A stretch of DNA of 64,000 bases from Tenebrio molitor (GCF_963966145.1 NC_091047.1:13454001-13518000), one strand, 5' to 3'; numbered from the stretch's first letter, positions 26,579 through 40,621 are shown. Program-made: numbers and translations. Notes: generated by a model from the letters alone, not told the origin.

Positions 26579-26916
26579 TTACAAGACGAGGAAAATTTAT
26601 TTTATTTTGTGACAATTTTGATTGAGGTACCCAAATCATCAAATGGAAAACAGCAAAACATTTTATAATATGTAGTTTAATTAGTCAAATTGAAAACATT
26701 CAATACAACAAAGGAAAATTTATTTACTTATTCACATTTATTGTGATTTATGAATTGTTGGAAAGTAGGAAAGTCAGGTTATATGGCTCACCCGACTTGA
26801 CAGGCAACAACGAGCCTAACGCAATTCCAGCCGCTCTTTCAATTCCGTCACATTCCATATTTTGCGGCAAGGATTGTTGCATAAATACCAATAACCACAA
26901 ACTATCAAACTAATAC

Positions 26917-27150
26917 AGGGTCATTATAAATGATTGTCCCATCGCAGTTGGCGTTGAAAACCCACACAATTTTGGGATGTGCCGCTAGCTTCGCAACGTT
27001 AGACAAACTAGTAGACAAATTTACACAACCACCAGCAGCGCTACCTATCGGCGATGCTAGTCTCAGTCATGTTATAAAGCTTGCGGCACATTCAAGTACG
27101 TCATCAACGCCTACTGCGATGAGACAATCATTTGTAATGACCCCGTATTA
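26917..27150. mobile_element. MITE family L, copy 1
   Basis: Left CAGGGTCATTATAAATGATT then GTCCCATCGCAGTTGGCGTTG; right, reversed, CGGGGTCATTACAAATGATT then GTCTCATCGCAGTAGGCGTTG. TA at both sides. An 87-codon open frame crossing it is an artefact of GC-richer repeat sequence. Confidence 0.8.
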
Positions 27151-27340
27151 CGGATTACAAGCTCCACGCACTTACACAGTTCACGCCGTTTGAAGACGAA
27201 AAATAAAATGTTTGTAAAAGCTGTTGCTATGGTTGTTGCTTTCAAGATCCAAGGCACGCTCGTGACACGGCACGGTTTTTTCTATTCTTTTAATATTATA
27301 AAATGTTGGTGCTTCGTAGTAGGAAAAATTTAATACAATA

Positions 27341-27447
27341 CAGGATGCGTAAGTTTCTTCTTTAACCTCGGAGGTTTCACGGACCTCGGCTGCCGCCTCA
27401 GCCCTTGAACTACCTCCTCGCCAAAAAAAGTTCACTTACGCATCTGG
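27341..27447. mobile_element. Small inverted-repeat element, GC-rich core
   Basis: Left CAGGATGCGTAAGTTTCTTC and right, reversed, CCAGATGCGTAAGTGAACTT. The core has CCTCGGAGG and CCTCCTCG. It explains the antisense open frame at 27181-27435. Confidence 0.5.
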
Positions 27448-27779
27448 TAATGTAAATAAAAATAACTATACTCCATTCTTTATCTTGGTGAGTGGTCTTT
27501 AGGGAATTTTCAGCCGTCAAGTTGAATTTAGGGATTTTTGAAAGTTCCAATGGAAAAGTGCGTTGGTAGTTGTTGAAAAATATTCAAATATTACAATAAT
27601 GTACTTACAGAGACGCTGCAAAGTCTTTCTATTTATTATTTTCCAGGTTATGCTCATGATTCATATGCACCGAGACCACCTCGAATCGTACATACTGTCC
27701 ATTTACTAAACGCACTGTCAAAGTGTTTGCAAGTTGCCGCACTACCGCTCTGAGACTACTCTCGTGTCAAAAATAAATT

Positions 27780-28002
27780 ACTCCCTAGAATTCAAACTTT
27801 TAGGGAAATAACGTTTTTCATGTTGTGTGTAACTAGAATTTTCAAAAGTTATTTTGAATGCCAAAGGTTGGTTACTTTGAATTGAGAGATTAAATCCAAA
27901 TAAATATGCGGTCAGTAACCAAAATTGATTGTGAAACGAAAAATCATCACTTAGCGAGAAATTAGTCATTTGCAACGGTTACAATTAAAATTCTAGGGAG
28001 TG
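27780..28002. mobile_element. Inverted-repeat element, ACTCCCTAGAATT ends
   Basis: Left ACTCCCTAGAATTCAAA and right, reversed, ACTCCCTAGAATTTTAA. 223 bp, no gene. Confidence 0.5.
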
Positions 28003-31000
28003 CAAACATGCAGAATAATAATAAAACATCACGTGTAAACCTGTTCTTTCATTTTTTAAAATTTCGCGCCGGATCTATTTGTTGTAGCGTAGAGTGAACA
28101 TTTTCAGTAACATTTATGTCGTGTTTATGTCAAGCAATCTATCAGTGGACAGAGTTTATCTAGCAATCTGAGCTTTTAGTATGTTGTGTTGCATAACATT
28201 AAATTTTCGCGGGAACTCTACGGTGAATAACCGTGTACATTTAAACATTCTCGATAAGGTAATAAGTAGTTAGTGCGCCAATTTTGGGAAAAATCTACCA
28301 TTACTACTATTAAAAGACAAAAGACTTGCTGCTAAGTTCTAACTGGAAATTGGCTTGAGTTTTCAATGTCACAGTTTGTTTAATGTTTAATGATCAATAA
28401 ACAGTAGTCCCGAAGTATGGACGCATTGGCGAAACCAATGTGAAGACAAAATTTATTGGAACTTCGTCGAAAATGTTTTTATTTGTTGGGAAAATAAATT
28501 CAGCTTTATTTTCGTTTCACAGTTTATACGTTTTTCACATATTCATGCATAGTACTTTAAACGGAAATATAAAAATTCGCGTATTTTAGCAACCATTATT
28601 TCTTGTTGATAGCGCTTCTTTACTGCTTTGTAGAATGGAACAACGTAAGTTTTAGAATTCTATATTCCTTAGTTTTATGAGTTTGCATAATATTTTATGT
28701 TCGTACAAGACGTTAAAAATGTACACCAAAGTGAATACCTACATGAAACCATTTTTTATATTTAATTATGAAAAAATGAATATTTTTGAAAAACATTTTA
28801 ATTGTTTGCAAACCAATTTTTCCATTTTAAACTTAAACGTTTTTGAGCGATATCAGCTACGACGATAAGTTGAAAAACAACACGAAAGCCACTAAATTTA
28901 CATTGTATACAAAGCATAAAAAGAATTTGCAGTCACAAAATCAGTTCCAATTTAAACCGTCTTTCATCTTCCGTTTAAACAAAGTTGTAATTGAATGATA
29001 AATTCGTGCTTTTAACTTTTGTATAAACATAATTTGTACGTTTAATTCGAAATTGATTTATTACAACATGTGGACAGAACTTTTCGTATTCAGTCTCTTC
29101 TGATGTCTTTATTGGAAGTTAAAAAAGGATACCACAACACCTCATTTTTCTCAATAGGAGGTTAATCACCAACATTGTACACATCCATCAGAATACACTT
29201 TTGTGTATGTAATAGTGATATTGAATTAATTAATCGATCTATTAATTTTTTAACGATACACCAGCAGTTGTTTTAATTGTGTAGTTATTGTCGTAACTAG
29301 AAATAAATTTCATGAGAAATAAGCATGTTAACAAGACTGCCAAATTTTATTTTCTGAAAACATGTTTTACGATTCTAAATTGTATGCTTTGATTACATGA
29401 ATAATTCTGTTGACTCGTGTATATCTGGTTGCATAACCAACACATTTCTTTTAAAAACATAAAATTATTTGTAAATAATAATTAGATTTTGATTTAACTC
29501 AAATGGCATACATAAATAATTCATTTTACCCATGATCGAAATTATTATCAATATGCCAATTCTCGATCGTAATAAATCAACAACAATTTTTGAAAGACGT
29601 TAAACGAACAATTGGAAGTTATTATACAGAATACAAGAAGTTCCCATCCGGCCGACAACAAAATTCTTAGTTATTAAACCACGAACAAACATGACTTCGT
29701 TCCCTATTTAAAATCTAAAAATGACAAATGCACACCAAATATCTACCTAAAGTAGTTTCTTGGGAAAAAAAGCAAGATAAATTTACGGAAAATGTCCGTA
29801 CATAAATTTAAGATTTCGTTCATTTACTCAAGTTCTGAGGACGAACTTTCACAATTTCAGAACAAAGAATTTTATCTCTGACCTTACAACCGTCTTATCG
29901 CGTAACTTTTTCTTTATCAGTGAAATGACTATTACTTTTAGTTTTATAATATATTTTCAGGAATTAGAAAAATGCAATGCTTAATAACTTTTCTTTTAAT
30001 TGTTGTTAATTTCTCTACTACATACATACACAGTATTTGTAAGCATAATTATTTATAAATAATTTTTGTCAATAAAAGAATATTGACGGGTCCAGATTTT
30101 TATTTTGACTTTAAAAAAGATTATACTACTCGTAGCAAATAGGTATTTAGTTTAGCAGTACTTTTAATAACATAAAGACACTTCTGAAGCCTTGTAGATA
30201 AAACAGACACAACTTTGAAAGTATCCTTTTCCTGTACAACATCAAAGTATCTCCAGCTAACTACTTACAAATAAGAAATTCTAATCAACCGTCTTTGACT
30301 TACATTTAGTTGATCAAGTTGCTGTCTGATTTCCCTTTCTAAAGGCAAGCGAATTAGACGTTAACAAGGTTTCTGGCTGAAATCCAGCAGACGGACACAT
30401 CTCGTGATACACGAAAGGGCCCCGTCATAGTCTTAGGGCATGGTCGATCGTGACCCTGATACGTTAAATTATCACAGATTTGGTGTTGGGAAACCAATGC
30501 ACTCAACCAAAATGGCAGCGATTAAACAGGATTTGCAAGGTTTTTCCTTTCAATTCCGAGTCATTTAATCTGTATTTATTTTACCCTCTATTAAATAAAA
30601 CAGAGAATCGTTAATTTTCATAAAATTTACACAATCTACAAAGAGGATGAATTGGAGGTACATCGAAAATGGCGAAAATTGCTCAAAATTGGTACAATAG
30701 TCCTTCTATCCATGCTAAAGTACTGTGCCAAATTTAAAAAAATGTGATCGAGGAATTTTAAAGTTATTACCTTTTAAAGTTTCGGGATATTTTACACGCG
30801 TTCTTATGAGAAATTGATCAATGCTCGTATATAAATTGATAAAAAACATATTTCAGAATGGCCAATTTTTCTTAAATTTTTCACACATAAAGTATCGATA
30901 TCGTAGAATTTTCTAATGAATTTACAAAAATGTTGGTCGAGGATTTTACATGTAATCGCTAATTATATGTGGAAAAACACGGTTTTTGAGGTTATGTACC

Positions 31001-31699
31001 TGTTTTAATTTCAATAAAAAGTGAACAAAATGCATATAATTCACGTCGGTATGCAATATTACACTGATATCGCACATTTTACTACAGTTACGTTAATAAC
31101 TTTAACAGAAATGCAATGAAAATTGAATTCAGTGTGCTTCTGTTTACTTTTGCGTACCTACAGTCTTAGTCAAAAGATTGTAAAATCACATAGGTATGTA
31201 TAAGTAATTATCTAAATATCAAGAAAATAAACACAAAATTTACTTGCAACTCATTACAATTCGTTTCCAAAAATTAAAAACTTTTTTTCCCTATCGGTTA
31301 GAAATGGGGCTGTGAATACCTCATTTGAGGTGAGAAAATTCAACTTTCTTGCTAAGGTAAGAAAGTTAATCATGAAATGTTTACGGTAAAACTGTGCCAA
31401 AATACAAATGTCAAAAGTGTCAAAAGTGAAATAAGTTATTGATAAATGAAAGCCAATTCAACAAAGCAAGTTGGTAGATCAATCATATAATCTGGAAAAT
31501 AAACAGATAAGCTAGGTAGGTAGATTACTTTACCCTGTTTATATCAAATTTTCGAACAAACGTCAACTCTTCAAATGCGATGATAAGTTAATTAAACAAA
31601 TAACCCAGCCTACTATTCAATTCTCAAAATTTTCGTTTTAATCAGGAATATAACCTTCTTTTTTTGACTTTTTTCAACGAAGTTGTGCCGGTAGGGAAA

Positions 31700-31851
31700 A
31701 AAATAGTATTCAAACCTTGTTAAGAAAGTGCCCTTGCAGACCTTAGGCACTTACAAACCTCGCCTACGGCTCGGTTTATAATCTTTGCCTGCGGTCTGCA
31801 AGAAAGCACTTTCTTACCTTGGTTTGAAATAAGTATACTATTTTTTCAAAT
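31700..31851. mobile_element. Palindromic element, AAGAAAGTGC arms
   Basis: Left arm AATAGTATTCAAACCTTGTT then AAGAAAGTGC and GCAGACC; right arm GGTCTGCAAGAAAGCACTTTC... then CCTTGGTTTGAA and TATACTATT, inverted. The centre is GC-rich (CTCGCCTACGGCTCGG). Confidence 0.6.
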
Positions 31852-34800
31852 ATTGATTCCTCTTAATAAACGTTTCATAGCATTATAAGAATTCCGCAAC
31901 TTTTTGCTGAGATTGTTACTCCAGTTCATCCTTACATCTTAGGGTCTTACAAGGAAGGTTACCTTACTGTGCTCCGGGAGCCTGTACTTCCCTTGTGTAG
32001 TCCAGTCCAAACTATAAATTCTCAAAAGAAATTAGCTGCTGTGATGCAGGATGAAATCAATCACCCTCTGAAAATCGAGACTTTTCGTTTTCTTTTATTT
32101 ATGTATTTCAACAGGTAATTATTTGCGAAGATTTAACTTTGGACTGAAATGTAAAATATTAAAAAGTTCCGAAGATATAGTAAGGTAGCTGTCGTTGTTA
32201 GACTCTTAGAACATTATCGACAGGTACGGACTAAAATGTATGTTTTAAAACAAACAAAAGTAGAGAAACGTTCTTTACATTACTTGAAAAAGTTAATAAT
32301 ATTCAAATACAATTCCAATAAAAATAGGTGAGCTTGTCAACCTGCCTGTCGATGGCTTCGAAAGCTGTTAAATGTTATAATTTACGTCACAGCTCCGTCT
32401 AATGCTGTGATAAATACATTCAAAATTTGTCTATTCAAAATCTATTAACGCTGACTGAACATGAAAAAGGAGGGTGTCCTCTCTACTCGTAACAAATCCG
32501 GTAAATTTAACTTTCACCAAAGAAAGATCAGTGAAGATACAATTTATAAACATATCAGGTGGTTACAGAAGAGAAAGACTGCTCTTTATTTTTTACCGGA
32601 AAGCAAGTTCAGTATCTATCTATTACATATTACAATATTTGAAAATATTTCTTTTAACAAAATACTTGGCTAGGATAAAACGCCTCATGTTTCAACATGA
32701 TAACCAGAAAACGCCGCCAAATCACTAAAGAATTTTTACTGATGAACATTAAAATTAACTCAGTGCCCAGCACCGAGTTCTGATTTCGATCTAGTGAAAA
32801 ATCTTCACTAATTACGGCTTATAAAATTTATAAGCAGTAATTAAAGCTTACAAATTCAAGACTTTCAACCGGAAAAATTCAAATGAATGAACAAAATGTT
32901 GAGGTAATTCAGAAGACATCTCAAGAGGAGACAATAATCAGAAAGGAAATTTAAAAAAAAATCCATCTACTGATAATACAACAGTTACTATACCTACTAG
33001 TCCACTTCGCTTGCAATGAGAACATTATTTTTGCTGTTTTCCTTTTTGTTTAATGAACTTTACCGACAAACAAATCAGAACTGTGGTAAATCCAGCTGTA
33101 ATTATTGCCTATACAAATTATGTTTTAAAGTAACGATGCGATAATTAAGTGTTTTGTAGATAATTAAGCCCATCGGGGTGTATTATGAAGATAGAGAATC
33201 ACGAGTGTGATCATTTGACTGGTGAAGTTGACACCATTCATTAAGTGAAGCTCAAAGGTTAATCTAACATTATTATCATGTTTTCATGCACTTCCATCGG
33301 AGTTCCCATCGTGATGTATTACACGACTGTGAGCACATCGCCGTCGCCATTCAATCCGAAAATCCAGTTCGACTTCCAAATCAGAACCGCACTAGTAGAA
33401 GTGTCGTAAATTTCTATACTTTTACACTACGACCTAAGCATTTTCAGCTCGTTTTGCGAATTTCTTGCACCAATGATTTTTATAAGGGATTAGACTATTT
33501 AAATCCTCCAAGTGCACGCTGTGAGAAAGTTAATGGTTTGGAAAGTGTATGCTCTGTAAAATTCAAAGGCTTATATGTTTTTATATTCCAACATAATCCC
33601 CGACCAAACCGCAAGAAGTTCGTTACATGGAGATTTGTGGATTCAAGGTATACTTGCATTAAGCAAATGCCGAGGTACATCTCGCACTACCTGCAATAAT
33701 TCTATCCGAGGAGTCTCAGGAGATCCTAACATACTACAGAATTTATGTCCTGGTATTGATTTCTTCCAGGATCTAAAAAAAAAGAAACCGGGATCTGAGG
33801 GAATGTATACGAACATACTACTGTCAACAAAAGTAGTAATTGAACATTATGTCTGTAATTTGACAACACGAAACGTACCCAAAATAAAGTACATACATAT
33901 TTATTTCCTAGAATATAAAATGTCAGATACAGTGAGTTCATAGTAATTTACGCAGGTATAACGTAATGCGTTTTATTTGATGCTGTAATTATGGCATTAT
34001 TGGTTTAATTTAAACAAATATAAAATAAATTCCCGAATTCAAATTAGGACAACTATGAAAAACGAGTATCAATAGTTTGTTTTATTGCCTTTTCACGTTA
34101 TGTATCTCAGGAAACGAACACGAAAATAATAATAATTCTGTTGGTTTGTTTCGTTTGAATCCGGTAAAGTCCCATTTCCCGCACTCTATCATTAACGTAA
34201 ACATGGATAACATGGACAGTGTGAAATAAAATATTTTACTTATTTAGTTGCACATCTATGTTGTCATCATTAGTGTAATTAGTTTAATGAACATAATAAT
34301 GTCGACAGGCATGGTTGGATGTAAGTATTTCCGATCTTAATTAATTAAGGTATGAAAAATATAATGTGGAAATAACATAGATACCAGTAAATAACACTAA
34401 TGCAGATAAACCTCGTGGTATGGGTATACATTTTAATACGGTATGATCAATTAGAAAGAAAATAAAGGGTGGCTATGAAAAACAAAATTTCTGAAAATGA
34501 GCGGCTTGCAATTGTGACATATACGTAAATTTTATTTATTTATGGTTTTCACTGGACGATAGAAAATATTTTTGACAGAATCATATTTTCCAAATGAGAA
34601 CAAAGAAAGCGTTACTGGGTTTACCATTTAAAACCCTTCCTTCATCATTGTTGTTAGTGTTAGTGAAGCTACGCCACATGTTTGCAGAAGTTTTGTTTTC
34701 CATACCCGTTCCTTAGCTATTGATCAAATTGTGCAGTATGACCAATAAAAAAAGATAAGGAGCGACTATGTCACTTGTCACTTATGACATACATTTATTT

Positions 34801-35859
34801 CCACATTCTTACGAGAGATAGGTTATGATATTTTTTTAAATTATTTGAAACGAATTGTCAAGTAGACAATAAATTGACAAATGGATAAAACCAAATTTAC
34901 ATTAGGAAAAGTTTCGTTTCCCGTTTTTTGTTGCAACCAACTGTATTACAAACAACATGTATTAGCTTGTGATTAATTGATTCATCTTCTAGTATTTGTC
35001 TATATGGAGTGTGTTGACGTTACGTCCAAAGTAAAATCAAGGCAATTCCGTAATTCTGCGCAAAGAATAACTTTAATATAAATAATATAATATTTATTTT
35101 CCTAGAAAAATATCTGCAACATTCAGTTCGTACGTTCTAATGTCTACCTTACGTGTGTAAAATTTTAATTTACTGCTTTCAAGGCTGATCAACAATTTAT
35201 TAATCTTTAAGGAAAGTAAACATTAATTTGGAGCATACGAGTAGAAAATTAAAATTACAAAAATGTGTGATGCAGTTTTGATAAGCAAAAAAATGAAACT
35301 TAATTTTGTTGTCGTCTCACTGACTTTCACTACTCCAATTATTATTTTTATTCATTCAAAAAGAAATTAATATTAGGTAATTAAATTTATACAAGTTCTT
35401 TTAATCGGCATATAACTCTTGATTCAATTCAATAAACTGAAAAATACCATCTTCAGTTTCTGAAGCATAAAGATCCACGTCAACCAGTTCAGTTTTTATT
35501 TCAAATTTGCGTAATGCAACGGTTTATGTGATGCACACTCAAATTATCAACAAAAAATAACGATAATTATGTATTTACATTTTTTCGTGGAACAAGATAC
35601 ATAATTGAGTTAAGTTTAAAAATCTTTAATAAAAATCATGACTCAACAGGAAAAAATTACGTAAAGAAATCTGCTTTTATCGTATGAACTGAGTCAATGA
35701 TAATACAAAATTTGTTTTATATTAGTTCCAAAAAAAAAATTATTATAACATTTAATTTGCTAATAAGTTTTTGGTTTGGAATAAAATGCCAATTCAAGCT
35801 TACTTCTTCACTATCACTTTACGACTAAAGATTAGAAAAAATTAGATTAGAAAACTATA

Positions 35860-36068
35860 CAGGGTGATTTACGAGGAATAATGAGCCCGACGGAATAGAA
35901 AATGCAACCCGCAATTCATCAGGAGAAAAACCCGGACATTTACCGCTTCGATGTTCGGCTTTTTGTTGCAATGTATTGTGGGTTGCATTTTCTATTCCGT
36001 CGGGCTCATTATTGAGGAATAATGAGCCCGACGGAATAGAAAATGCAACCCGAGGGTAAATCACCCTG
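35860..36068. mobile_element. MITE family B, copy 1 (three arms)
   Basis: Ends CAGGGTGATTTACGAGG and, reversed, CAGGGTGATTTACCC; TA both sides. The arm GAATAATGAGCCCGACGGAA occurs three times: at about 35876, inverted at about 35995, and again direct at about 36016. Arm number differs from the other copies. Confidence 0.85.
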
Positions 36069-36909
36069 TATACGCAGAGTAACACCATAACATTTATAAG
36101 TCAATTTACTAATTTAAATTTTCAACCAGTACGATGTTTACCGTATCGCAAAATGTCTAAATAATTAAATTAGAAAGTTATTTATTTTTGTAATTTTTAT
36201 TACGTACATGACATGCTACACTTTCGTGTAAATCTTCTGAAGATAGGTATGGTTTATATTCGCAGGTGCCTGTAATACCGAGACCAATACGAGGCATAAA
36301 ACAATTTCGTCCTTAGTGTGAGATTTATGGCGAAAACGTTGCCCAATTTGCTATGATATAACAGAGAGGGACGTATCATATGTTGCCGCAACCATGAAGT
36401 CTGATATATCTGAAACGAGCTTTCAGAAATCTCACTAATGTTGAGATATTTTCTATGTTTTCACCGCCCTTCACTTTACTTATTAAAACTCAGACAGCTT
36501 TTCGGGAAGTACGTCAGTCCACCTCCTAATTAATATTAATTTATATAAAGTGAAACAGCGGTGTGTGGGTGGGGCCACGGTTATCTTTTCATTTTATAAT
36601 TCTGTTGCCAAGTTCAATCTTTTGCTTTAATAAAAGCGGAATATGAAAAACTGAATACTCCATATTGCAGCTAATCATCAAGGCTACAATAGTACATAAT
36701 TTTTTCGACTTTTCTATTTTTATGACCTTTTTGGAATTACTTCACAGAGAAAACGGTGATTAAAAACTAGATTTTAAGTAACTTCCTCTTCTCTTTTGGG
36801 GACCAAATGAACAGCACGTTGAGCACTAACTTCTTGTCGCGTGCTGGTCTTATTGGATAAATATAACTTACTCATAATTGTATTTAATATTTCATATCAA
36901 GATGCTTAC

Positions 36910-37157
36910 TTGGCAATGCCCAAACTGTCTTTAAATTTTGAAATAAACCCAATAAATTAGCATACGAAATTGCGATTCGTGTTATCTCCGGAGGCACGTC
37001 AACATATGATAAATTATTCGAGCATAGAATGAACGTAAACGTCAGAACAACAATAAAATTAAATGCATCTCCGTGTAATTTAGATTCATCTGAAATATGG
37101 CAGCAAAGATTGGCTTTGTCAAATAACTGACAACGAACGGGATGAAGATGAAATGCG
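36910..37157 (-). other. Exon-like antisense open block, hydrophobic
   Basis: The minus strand shows TTACAG| at 37158-37163 and CCAA|GTAAGC at 36904-36909, bounding 248 open bases. The translation has a hydrophobic segment (FNFIVVLTFTFIL) and a second weak one (ISYANLLGLFQNL). This could be an exon of a membrane-protein gene or pseudogene; I recognise no family with confidence. Another minus-strand open block with a hydrophobic segment (FLLFFRIGAFTSPIFV) lies at 37705-37917. Confidence 0.25.
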
Positions 37158-38770
37158 CTGTAAGTATCATATATCACTATCAACTATTTTAATCTCACGG
37201 ATTAGACCGTGAGCACCAAAAGTTTGGAACGATGGAAATATTTCTTTGCTGTTGAGCTTCTCTCGGACAGGTTAATTTTTAAAATGTACATGTATCAACT
37301 TTGGAAAGAGAGCATTGAAATTCCAATTTTCACAAAAAATAAATTCTTATTAAGTAAACTGATACTGGACGTGGCAGCAATTGAAGTAAATGTTCAAACG
37401 AATTACCATTTTCTTGTTGGCAGTGCGCTAATCACTTTTAGAACTCGCAACAAAGTTTTTGACGAGTTTCGGTTGAATTTCATCCCGGATCCTTTCTTTC
37501 AGTTACTCAATTGTAGCTGACCGGTTGAAGTAAACTTTGCTTGTAATATAACTCTATAAAACATCCAATGAAATGAATCCGCGAAGGCCAATAAATCCTG
37601 TTCAGAATTATTATATTTTGTTTGAATGTTTTTTAAATGTATTGTTTTAGTCTGTTGATGCCAAAATAATCAATATCTCAGGAACTATCAGTCCAAAATA
37701 TGGTTCATACGCATAAATCAGAATATATCAAAATATCCAAATCTACAAGAAATTGGAAGTTGTTATTTACAAAAATTGGGGATGTAAATGCGCCGATACG
37801 AAAAAAAAGCAGAAAAACAGAAATTGTCGAAAAATGTTTCTTATACATATGTATAAAGTTGAAAATTTTCCCGTAACAGTCAATGCCTGAGCTAAGACGA
37901 ACAGACTGATTGAACAATTTTTACTTTTAATATTTTACTGAAATGACTTAAATTTTAAATTTAAGGGCGTAAGATTGTTAATACTTATATGAAATGTTCG
38001 ATGATGTTAAAGCATAAAATTGCCGCTATTCCCAAGACATCTTAACAAAAGAAAACTTGATCACTTTTCTGCTCTGGAAGCTAAACTGCTACATCGTTTA
38101 AATTTCAGTCAAAGATTTCCAAAGTTCACTCCATTCAGAACAGAATTTCTAAAGATAGTTTTGTTGAGATTGCACGTCGATTTCCAGATTCTAATAAAAT
38201 TGAAAGTCAGTTCATAATTTTTATTTGATATGAGGAATCCGTACTAAAGTAAGGTCTTCTAGTAATCATATTACAAAAGAAAAAATTAAAATACTCTGCT
38301 AATTCCACACTTTTAGGCAACATAAATTATTTAATTGTGGTAAGGTCGACCTACTTTATGTAAAAAAAAATTAAACTTTTACTTTGAAGAGTATTTTTTT
38401 ACATCACTGTTATAATTTAGACATCTCCGTTGTCTTTATTGGGAAAGAAATTTTCAAGTAAGCATTGTATAATTGTACAGTTTTTTGTTCTAATTTTTTG
38501 GAGGTTATGTTTGGCAAATTGAACAAAATATATTGCTCTTATTCGGTTGGAAATTTGAACGTGTTTCTCCATTCGTCTGACAACATGTTTCACTGAAAAT
38601 CTTAGAACTTAGAATAATAAAAGTAATGATTTTCCAACCAAGACAAACCATTTTCAGACAGCAATGACGTATTTTCCAACCTCAATCAGGTTAAAAATAG
38701 GCATGTTACAGTAATAATTGCGAATAAAAGAATTTAAAATTTGTTGTGTAAATTTTAGAGGGTCATTACA

Positions 38771-39061
38771 TTGGGTGATTCAAAATGATTGTGAATCTGG
38801 ATAAGTAATTAAGTATGGTAGGTATTTATGTAGGAAAATATAAGTAGCAACTGTGTGGGGAGGATGGAGTTAACATTTGTTTGACAGTTCATAGTCGGGC
38901 AATTTTAAAAATTGTCAAATCAATGTGCAATGGTATAAAAAAATCAAAGGCACGCTTATGAAATGTCATACAAATGTTAACTCTACCCCACCCACACAGT
39001 TGCCACATAAATTTTCGTACTTAGTTGCCATACTTATCCACAATCATTTTGAATCACCCAA
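38771..39061. mobile_element. MITE inserted in family L copy
   Basis: Ends TTGGGTGATTCAAAATGATT and inverted copy AATCATTTTGAATCACCCAA. Inner match ACTGTGTGGGGAGGATGGAG against CTACCCCACCCACACAGT. 291 bp. Confidence 0.8.
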
Positions 39062-39186
39062 TTAATGATTGTAGTCGAAGCAAGCCATGCCCATGTTATG
39101 AAACTATTTTTGCCGCTTCACTGTGAACTGTCAATTTTTGTCACTGTCACTGTTATTTTTAAGGTGAAAAGTGTGGTGGGGAGGAT

Positions 39187-39187
39187 T

Positions 39188-39226
<39 letters not shown>

Positions 39227-39230
39227 TTTT
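39187..39230. repeat. (TTTA)n microsatellite
   Basis: About eleven uninterrupted TTTA units. It lies in the right half of the interrupted family L element. Confidence 0.95.
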
Positions 39231-39621
39231 AATTAACGATTGAATCTAAATATATTGAGTTGTTTTGCAACCAATTTAACTCCTGTATGTGAACGATGTG
39301 TATTCACATTATTTGATCATTTTTTTTATGGAGCGGCAACCATGAATTTTACATTCAGATTTTACGCCAACTTGAACTACAATAATTTGTAATGACCCTG
39401 TAGGTATTTTGCTTTGTATGTGCAATAATCTCACCTAATCTGATTCGTGCTTTAATGATTATCAACCAAATTGATTCTTTAGGCTAACTCAAGAATTCGT
39501 TGTTTTCACTGACAGTGACAATAAAAAAAATACGAGTGAAACGAGCGTTATTATTAGACAACAAAACTTTCATAACCAACATCTTCAAATTATTACCGAT
39601 AATTACAAGAGCACTTAAATA

Positions 39622-39790
39622 CAAGGTGATTTACGAGTAAAAATGAGCCCGACGGAATTGACAATGCAACCTACAATATATTTGGAAGTAAAGCTGGATA
39701 TTTACCGCGTCCATATTCAGCTTTCCGTTTCAAGTGTATTGTGGGTTGCATTTTCAATTCCGTCGGGCTTATTAGTAGTGAATCACCTTG
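39622..39790. mobile_element. MITE family B, copy 2
   Basis: Ends CAAGGTGATTTACGAGTAAA and, reversed, CAAGGTGATTCACTACTAAT, TA both sides; arms contain GAGCCCGACGGAATTG and its inverse. 169 bp. Confidence 0.85.
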
Positions 39791-40621
39791 TACATTATAA
39801 GTGAAAATATTTATTATTCATCTTTCACGCACTAACGTGTGTACTTGAATGTCTCATACTCGTACTTATTTCATCAGGTAATTGATTACAGTCCTAATTT
39901 GGTCTTACTTACCTCGTTTTCATTAGATTATGCGCCATTAAAAAGATTTGCAACCATTTTAAGCGTGAGCGACATTATGAAGACGTCCACTGAATTTTCC
40001 CAGTTTACTTCTCTGAGCATAACCAAGCAGCCAAGCAACAAGTCTTTTCTGCTGTACCTAAATGTTCTTTACCCGGTATTCACACTTAATGAGAGCTTTT
40101 TACGGATTACTTTGTTCTTGAATGAACCGTGCTCGCTTAATGTAATAAAATACAAAGAAAAAGTAAAATTGCAAAGACCTGTAAAAATATTAACTCATTT
40201 TTCCGTTTCAGCTGCATTAAAAGCATTTAATAACCCGTGAGTAAAGAAAGCTTCATCTAACTAAATTATTTTTAAATAGTTTAAGGACTAAATATGTAAA
40301 GTAAGGTTTGCGGCATCAAGCGATAAATTTTACGCTTTCTAAAAGAGAAAAATGTAGTTGTCTTGTCGGGAACAAGTTAGTTACACAGCCGTCGTAGGAC
40401 TTAGCAGAAATAAAGAGTAATGGTGACCTTCCATCAGTACATGTTGCACTGCATCACATCACTCTTTGAGGAAGGCCGACGGCTCAATGAAGGTATTAAG
40501 AAAAAGGAACCGTAAATTGTCAATAACGTTTCCAATGGAAGTAGCAATTACTAATTACCAATTAACTTCTAACATCTTCAAAAAGTGCAATAAACGCCGG
40601 TGAACAAAATTTTCTAAGATA

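Larger units (their letters stand above)
38758..39402. mobile_element. MITE family L, copy 2 (interrupted)
   Basis: Left end GGGTCATTACA and right end TTTGTAATGACCCTG are those of the element at 26917-27150; ATGATTG resumes at 39064 after an insertion. A second MITE (38771-39061) and a tetranucleotide repeat (39187-39230) lie inside. Confidence 0.6.

Noticed and set aside
26930..27193. 87-codon plus-strand open frame
   Set aside because: It lies almost wholly within a MITE with clear inverted ends (26917-27150), so it is a by-product of repeat sequence.
32461..32728. Two overlapping short frames
   Set aside because: Low-complexity AT-rich translation, no motif and no splice context.
33286..33943. 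Overlapping plus-strand frames of 137 and 122 codons
   Set aside because: No recognisable domain, no consistent exon borders, and overlapping frames on both strands suggest chance openness.
39839..40240. 133-codon plus-strand frame between two MITEs
   Set aside because: No domain, and no clear signal on either strand; I could not separate it from chance.
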